Positions 60,311 to 64,000 of a stretch of DNA of 64,000 nucleotides are shown piece after piece; position 1 is the stretch's first letter, and every line of letters begins with the position of its first letter. This stretch comes from Streptomyces sp. NBC_01317 (lineage in GTDB: Bacteria > Actinomycetota > Actinomycetes > Streptomycetales > Streptomycetaceae): contig NZ_CP108393.1 in assembly GCF_035961655.1 (NCBI RefSeq), positions 7,773,501 through 7,837,500 of the forward strand, written 5' to 3'. The notes below the pieces were generated by a model, which did no database searches, was not told where the DNA came from, and saw only the letters and a program-made list of their open reading frames with translations. Position numbers and translations under genes: made by a program.

Positions 60311-60408
60311 GTGGGGGTTTCCCTTCGGGCGGGACCACCACGGCGCACGATTCACAGGGTCGGGAGTGGCACTGTGGTGGTCGTGCGGAACGGTTCAGCG
60401 GGAGCCTT

Positions 60409-60423
60409 CCACAGGAGCTGTGG
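60409..60423. promoter_or_regulatory. Palindrome between endonuclease and GH16 genes
   Basis: CCACAG-GAG-CTGTGG, exact 6+6 dyad, about 100 bp upstream of the endonuclease start. The surrounding 432-bp divergent intergenic region (60311-60742) holds no gene. Confidence 0.4.
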
Positions 60424-60593
60424 ACCTGGAGTGAACGCGCCGTGTTGGTCATGTGCAGGTCAAATCTATGAGGCGCGTGGGGTGGGAGAGTGGCCTGTGA
60501 CGGCCCGTCAGGACACCGAACGGCGACCGGGTGCCCGGTTGTGGCGGGTCTGCGGCCATATCGCTGGGCGACGGCCATGGGTCCGCCGAACTT

Positions 60594-60639
60594 TGGTCCA
60601 TACCTATCCCTTGACGGCCCCACCTCCTCTCCCTTAAAT
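60594..60639 (+). promoter_or_regulatory. GH16 operon promoter with chitinase-type (DasR-like) box
   Basis: TGGTCCATACCT (60594-60605) matches the 12-bp direct-repeat sequence of Streptomyces chitinase promoters (TGGTCCAGACCT) at 11 of 12 positions and the core of the DasR dre site. Directly behind are TTGACG (60611-60616), a 17-nt spacer and TTAAAT (60634-60639), a good vegetative promoter. Only one copy of the box is seen. Predicted 5' leader about 95 nt. Confidence 0.65.
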
Positions 60640-60742
60640 CAAGTATTGAAATAAGCGTCCGAGACGGCATCCCTGATCTTCACACCTCTCGGTGCCTGGA
60701 ATGTCATGCGCATGCCCCCCACATGAAGTGATGTGATGACCT

Positions 60743-62005
60743 GTGCGAACCCCCTTGCGGCGCCGGATGGCGCTGTACGGCCTTGCCCTCCTGTGTTGCG
60801 CGAGCGCCATCGCGGCCGGCCCCGCGGGCGCGGCCACCGCGGCCCCCGCACCGGTGCCCGCCGCCGCGGCGGCGGTGACGTTCAACGACGACTTCAACGG
60901 TCCCGCCGGCTCCGGCGTGGACGGCAGCAAGTGGCAGTTGGAGACCGGCGACAACGTCAACAACCACGAGCGGCAGTACTACACCTCGGGTACCAACAAC
61001 GCCGCACTCGACGGCGCCGGCAACCTGGTCATCCAGGCCCGCAAGGAGAACCCCAACAACTACCAGTGCTGGTACGGCCGGTGTGAGTACACCTCGGCAC
61101 GGCTGAACACCGCCAACAAGTTCAGCGCGCAGTACGGGCGTGTCGAGTCGCGCATCAAGATCCCGCGCGGCCAGGGCATCTGGCCCGCCTTCTGGATGCT
61201 CGGCAACGGTGGCGGCGGCTGGCCCGCGCAGGGCGAGATCGACATCATGGAGAACGTCGGCTTCGAGCCCGGCACCGTCCACGGCACCCTGCACGGCCCC
61301 GGCTACTCCGGTGCCGAGGGCATCGGCGCGGGCTACACCCTCCCGGGCGGCCAGCAGTTCGCCGACGCGTTCCACACCTTCGCGATCGACTGGGCCCCGA
61401 ACTCCATCACCTGGTCCGTGGACGGCATCGTCTACCAGCGCAGGACGCCCGCCGACCTCGGCGGCGACGCCTGGGTGTTCAACAAGTCCTTCTTCATGAT
61501 CCTGAACCTGGCGGTCGGCGGCTACTGGCCCGGTGACCCCAACGGAAGCACGGTCTTCCCCCAGTACATGGTCATCGACTACGTCCGCGTCACCACCGGC
61601 GACACCGGCACCCCCGGTACGGGCAAGGCGATCAAGGGCCTGGGCGGCAAGTGCGTCGACGTGGCGGCGGCGAGCTCCGCGAACGGCACGCCGGTCCAGC
61701 TGTACGACTGCAACGGTTCGGCCGCGCAGCAGTGGACGGTCGGCGGCGACGGTACGATCCGCGCGCTCGGCAAGTGCCTCGACGTCAAGGACGGCAGTGT
61801 CGCCGACGGCGCGCAGCTCCAGATCTGGGACTGCAGCGGCGCCAACAACCAGAAATGGGCCACGCCCGCCGCGCTGGACGTCGTGAACATCCAGGCGAAC
61901 AAGTGCCTGGACGTCCCGAGCGCCAACCAGGCCAACGGCACCCGGCTCCAGATCTACACCTGCAACGGCTCCGCCGCGCAGAAGTGGACGGTGAACGCCT
62001 CATGA
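60743..62005 (+). CDS. Secreted GH16 beta-1,3-glucanase with ricin-type lectin domain
   Basis: 420 residues from a GTG at 60743 (ATG 60767 is possible). Sec signal peptide about residues 1-32. The GH16 domain is about 46-287, with the catalytic Glu165-x-Asp-x-x-Glu170 in GEIDIMENVG and the WPAFWMLG strand. A ricin-B-type beta-trefoil (about 293-420) has three repeats with GKCLDV and QIWDC/QLYDC signatures. It should hydrolyse laminarin-type fungal or plant glucans, with the lectin aiding binding. Its stop overlaps the next start (ATGA). Confidence 0.9.
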   Translation: MRTPLRRRMALYGLALLCCASAIAAGPAGAATAAPAPVPAAAAAVTFNDDFNGPAGSGVDGSKWQLETGDNVNNHERQYYTSGTNNAALDGAGNLVIQARKENPNNYQCWYGRCEYTSARLNTANKFSAQYGRVESRIKIPRGQGIWPAFWMLGNGGGGWPAQGEIDIMENVGFEPGTVHGTLHGPGYSGAEGIGAGYTLPGGQQFADAFHTFAIDWAPNSITWSVDGIVYQRRTPADLGGDAWVFNKSFFMILNLAVGGYWPGDPNGSTVFPQYMVIDYVRVTTGDTGTPGTGKAIKGLGGKCVDVAAASSANGTPVQLYDCNGSAAQQWTVGGDGTIRALGKCLDVKDGSVADGAQLQIWDCSGANNQKWATPAALDVVNIQANKCLDVPSANQANGTRLQIYTCNGSAAQKWTVNAS

Positions 62006-63399
62006 CGCGCGTACGGAAGTTCCTCAAGCCCCTGGCCGTGCTCGCGGCCCTGCCGCTCGCGGTGGGCGCCTCGATCGTGAGCACCTCCACCCCCGCCGCG
62101 GCGGCGGTCGGCACCATCACGGGCCTCGGCGGCAAGTGCGTCGACGTGGCGGCGGCGAGCTCCGCCAACGGCACGGCCGTTCAGCTGTACGACTGCAACG
62201 GTTCGGCCGCGCAGCAGTGGACGGTCGGCACCGACGGTACGGTCCGCGCGCTCGGCAAGTGCCTCGACGTCAAGGACGGCAGCGTCGCCAACGGCGGCCA
62301 GCTCCAGATCTGGGACTGCACCGGCGCCGCCAACCAGAAGTGGTCCGTCTCCGCGGCCCGCGACATCGTGAACACCCAGGCGGACAAGTGCCTGGACGCC
62401 ACGGGCAACAGCTCGGCGAACGGCACCCGGCTCCAGATCTGGACCTGCACGGGCACCGCCAACCAGAAGTGGACCGCGCCCGCGGCCGGCGGGGGTGGCG
62501 GCGACACCCCGCCCCCCGCGCCCGGTGCCATGGCGGTCGCGCCGTACATCTACAACGGCTGGGGCAACCCGCCCAGCCCGGTCACGATCATGAACGCGAC
62601 CGGCGTCAAGTGGTTCACCCTCGCGTTCGTGCTCAGCAACGGCTACTGCAACCCGCAGTGGGACGGCGGCCGTCCGCTCACCGGTGGCGTCGACCAGCAG
62701 ACGGTCAACACCGTGCGCGCCGCGGGCGGCGACATCGTCCCGTCGTTCGGCGGCTACAGCGGCAACAAGCTGGAGAGCTCCTGCTCCAGCGCGGGCGAAC
62801 TGGCGGCGGCGTACCAGAAGGTCATCAACGCGTACAGCCTCAAGGCGATCGACATCGACCTGGAGGCCGCCGCGTACGACAACCCGACCGTCCAGCAGCG
62901 GACGATCGACGCGCTCAAGACCGTCAAGGCCAACAACCCGGGCATCAAGGTCTACATCACCATCGGCACCAGCATCAACGGTCCCGACACCAGCCTGATC
63001 AACCGCGGCGCCGCGGCCGGCCTGACCGTCGACAGCTGGACGATCATGCCCTTCGACTTCGGCGGGGCCGGCCAGAACATGGGCACCCTCACGCTCCGCG
63101 CGGCCGAGGGACTCAAGACCGCGGTCAAGAACGCCTACGGGTACAGCGACGACACGACGTACCGCCGCATCGGCATCTCCTCGATGAACGGCATCACCGA
63201 CGTCAACGAGACGGTGACCGTGGCGGACTTCCGTACGATCCTCGCCTACGCCCAGCAGCACCACCTCGCGCGGCTGACCTTCTGGTCCGCCAACCGTGAC
63301 CGGCCGTGCCCCGGGGCGTACCCGAACAACGACACCTGCTCCGGTGTGAGCCAGCAGGCGTGGGAATTCACCCGCACGTTCGCCCAGTACGCCGGCTGA
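62002..63399 (+). CDS. Secreted GH18 chitinase-like enzyme with N-terminal ricin-type lectin domain
   Basis: 465 residues. Signal peptide about 1-36, then the beta-trefoil (about 37-160), a Gly/Pro linker, and the GH18 barrel (about 175-465). The catalytic motif is Asp284-Ile-Asp286-Leu-Glu288 (IDIDLEAAA), where Glu288 is the proton donor. The barrel resembles the bacterial ChiC/ChiD-like small GH18 group (ending LTFWSANRDRPC). Coupled by the ATGA overlap to the GH16 gene. The lectin part is nearly the same DNA as in the GH16 gene. Confidence 0.9.
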   Translation: MTRVRKFLKPLAVLAALPLAVGASIVSTSTPAAAAVGTITGLGGKCVDVAAASSANGTAVQLYDCNGSAAQQWTVGTDGTVRALGKCLDVKDGSVANGGQLQIWDCTGAANQKWSVSAARDIVNTQADKCLDATGNSSANGTRLQIWTCTGTANQKWTAPAAGGGGGDTPPPAPGAMAVAPYIYNGWGNPPSPVTIMNATGVKWFTLAFVLSNGYCNPQWDGGRPLTGGVDQQTVNTVRAAGGDIVPSFGGYSGNKLESSCSSAGELAAAYQKVINAYSLKAIDIDLEAAAYDNPTVQQRTIDALKTVKANNPGIKVYITIGTSINGPDTSLINRGAAAGLTVDSWTIMPFDFGGAGQNMGTLTLRAAEGLKTAVKNAYGYSDDTTYRRIGISSMNGITDVNETVTVADFRTILAYAQQHHLARLTFWSANRDRPCPGAYPNNDTCSGVSQQAWEFTRTFAQYAG

Positions 63400-63416
63400 A
63401 TCCTCAAGGAGCACCA

Positions 63417-64000
63417 GTGAATTCACGCACCGAAGGCGGCGGGATCCTCCGCCGCCGGACGGGACCGTCGGTGACGACGCTTCTCGTCGCGGCGGCGTCC
63501 CTCTGCACGGCGCTCGTCGCGCTGCCCGCCCAGGCAGCGCCGTCGAGCGCCCCGCAGACGGCCCCGCGAGCGGCCCAGGCCGCCGCGGCGCTGCCCACCG
63601 GCTGGGTCAACGTCGTCAACAAGGCCAGCGGCAAGTGTGTCGACGCGGCCGCCGCCGGCACGGCCAACGGCACCGCCGTCCAGCAGTACGCCTGCAACGG
63701 CACCACCGCCCAGAACTGGAGCCTGACGGACACCGGGAGCGGCCGCGTCAGGGTCGGCAACCGCAACGCCGCCAACCAGGTCTGGGACGTCAAGGACGTG
63801 TCCACCGCCGACAGCGCCGCCATCCAGCTGTGGCTGTACAGCAGTGGCCTCAACCAGCAGTGGCAGCCCGTGGAGGAAGCCGACGGGGCCTACCACTTCG
63901 TGAACGGCAACAGCGGCAAGTGCCTCGACGTGCCCGCCGCCTCGACCGCCGACGGCGTGGTCCTCGGGCAGTACACCTGCAACGGGTCCGCCGCCCAGTC
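63417..64000 (+). CDS. Secreted protein with ricin-type lectin domain, 5' part (runs off window)
   Basis: Open from a GTG at 63417 behind AAGGAG to the window end (194 codons). Signal peptide about 1-41 (VTTLLVAAASLCTALVALPAQA). A beta-trefoil begins near residue 62 (GWVNVVNKASGKCVDAAAAG) with further GKCLDVPAAS repeats. The protein continues beyond the window, so an attached catalytic domain cannot be seen. Third gene of the GH16-GH18 operon (17 bp gap). Confidence 0.82.
   Translation, partial: MNSRTEGGGILRRRTGPSVTTLLVAAASLCTALVALPAQAAPSSAPQTAPRAAQAAAALPTGWVNVVNKASGKCVDAAAAGTANGTAVQQYACNGTTAQNWSLTDTGSGRVRVGNRNAANQVWDVKDVSTADSAAIQLWLYSSGLNQQWQPVEEADGAYHFVNGNSGKCLDVPAASTADGVVLGQYTCNGSAAQ

Overview
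This is about 64 kb of very GC-rich DNA with strong third-position GC bias, GGAGG-type ribosome binding sites, frequent GTG starts, many TetR/LysR/PadR regulators, secreted hydrolases with ricin-type lectin domains, a Ser/Thr kinase, a DUF397 protein and an NsdA-like regulator. Together these point to the chromosome of a Streptomyces or a close relative. I see no rRNA, tRNA, CRISPR array, insertion sequence or integrase.

Layout. 1-7.5 kb: end of a TetR gene, a D-mannonate dehydratase (manD) with its catalytic residues intact, a DUF2252 protein divergent from a TetR gene, an RlmG-like rRNA methyltransferase, and a TetR-SGNH hydrolase operon behind a perfect 10+10 bp palindrome. 7.6-14.6 kb: a molybdenum block with a tandem Mop protein, a leaderless HTH-TOBE regulator, ModA and a ModB-ModC fusion with a long repetitive linker. 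It is followed by a LysR gene and a NAD-type, metal-free formate dehydrogenase. 14.8-20.1 kb: secreted PI-PLC, ATP-dependent DNA ligase, Ser/Thr kinase with eight TPR-type repeats.

20.1-35.7 kb is the most interesting part: a biosynthetic cluster on one long minus-strand operon, with a convergent O-methyltransferase at its end. It carries a complete methoxymalonyl-ACP set (FkbG/H/I/J/K-like), a Rieske oxygenase, a P450 and a KAS III homologue with serine in place of the active-site cysteine. The core is a 2068-residue megasynthase that I read as enoyl reductase (FabL-like SDR), KS, degenerate KS/CLF, KR, DH, and it is translationally coupled to a separate AT-ACP protein. The KS-CLF-KR-DH order resembles polyunsaturated fatty acid and heterocyst-glycolipid synthases rather than modular PKS. 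Combining that with a FabL-like reductase and methoxymalonyl-ACP is unusual, and I cannot match it to a known product.

36-44 kb: phytoene-desaturase-like oxidoreductase, serine beta-lactamase-fold hydrolase, calcium/proton antiporter, phenylacetate-CoA ligase (paaK) with a probable operator, a protein made of two fused alpha/beta hydrolases, and an orphan DUF397 protein. 44-52.5 kb: an SGNH hydrolase pseudogene, a divergent PadR/SnoaL pair, a conserved hypothetical, a Tat-exported GH95 alpha-L-fucosidase, a baeRF3 protein and an amidase. 52.6-58.2 kb: aminoglycoside-phosphotransferase-fold kinase, NsdA-like regulator, PAS-PP2C phosphatase, and a TetR/DUF1304 pair divergent from an SDR. 59.5-64 kb: secreted endonuclease I, then a GH16-GH18-ricin-lectin operon behind a strong promoter with a chitinase-type (DasR-like) box. 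The last gene runs off the window end.
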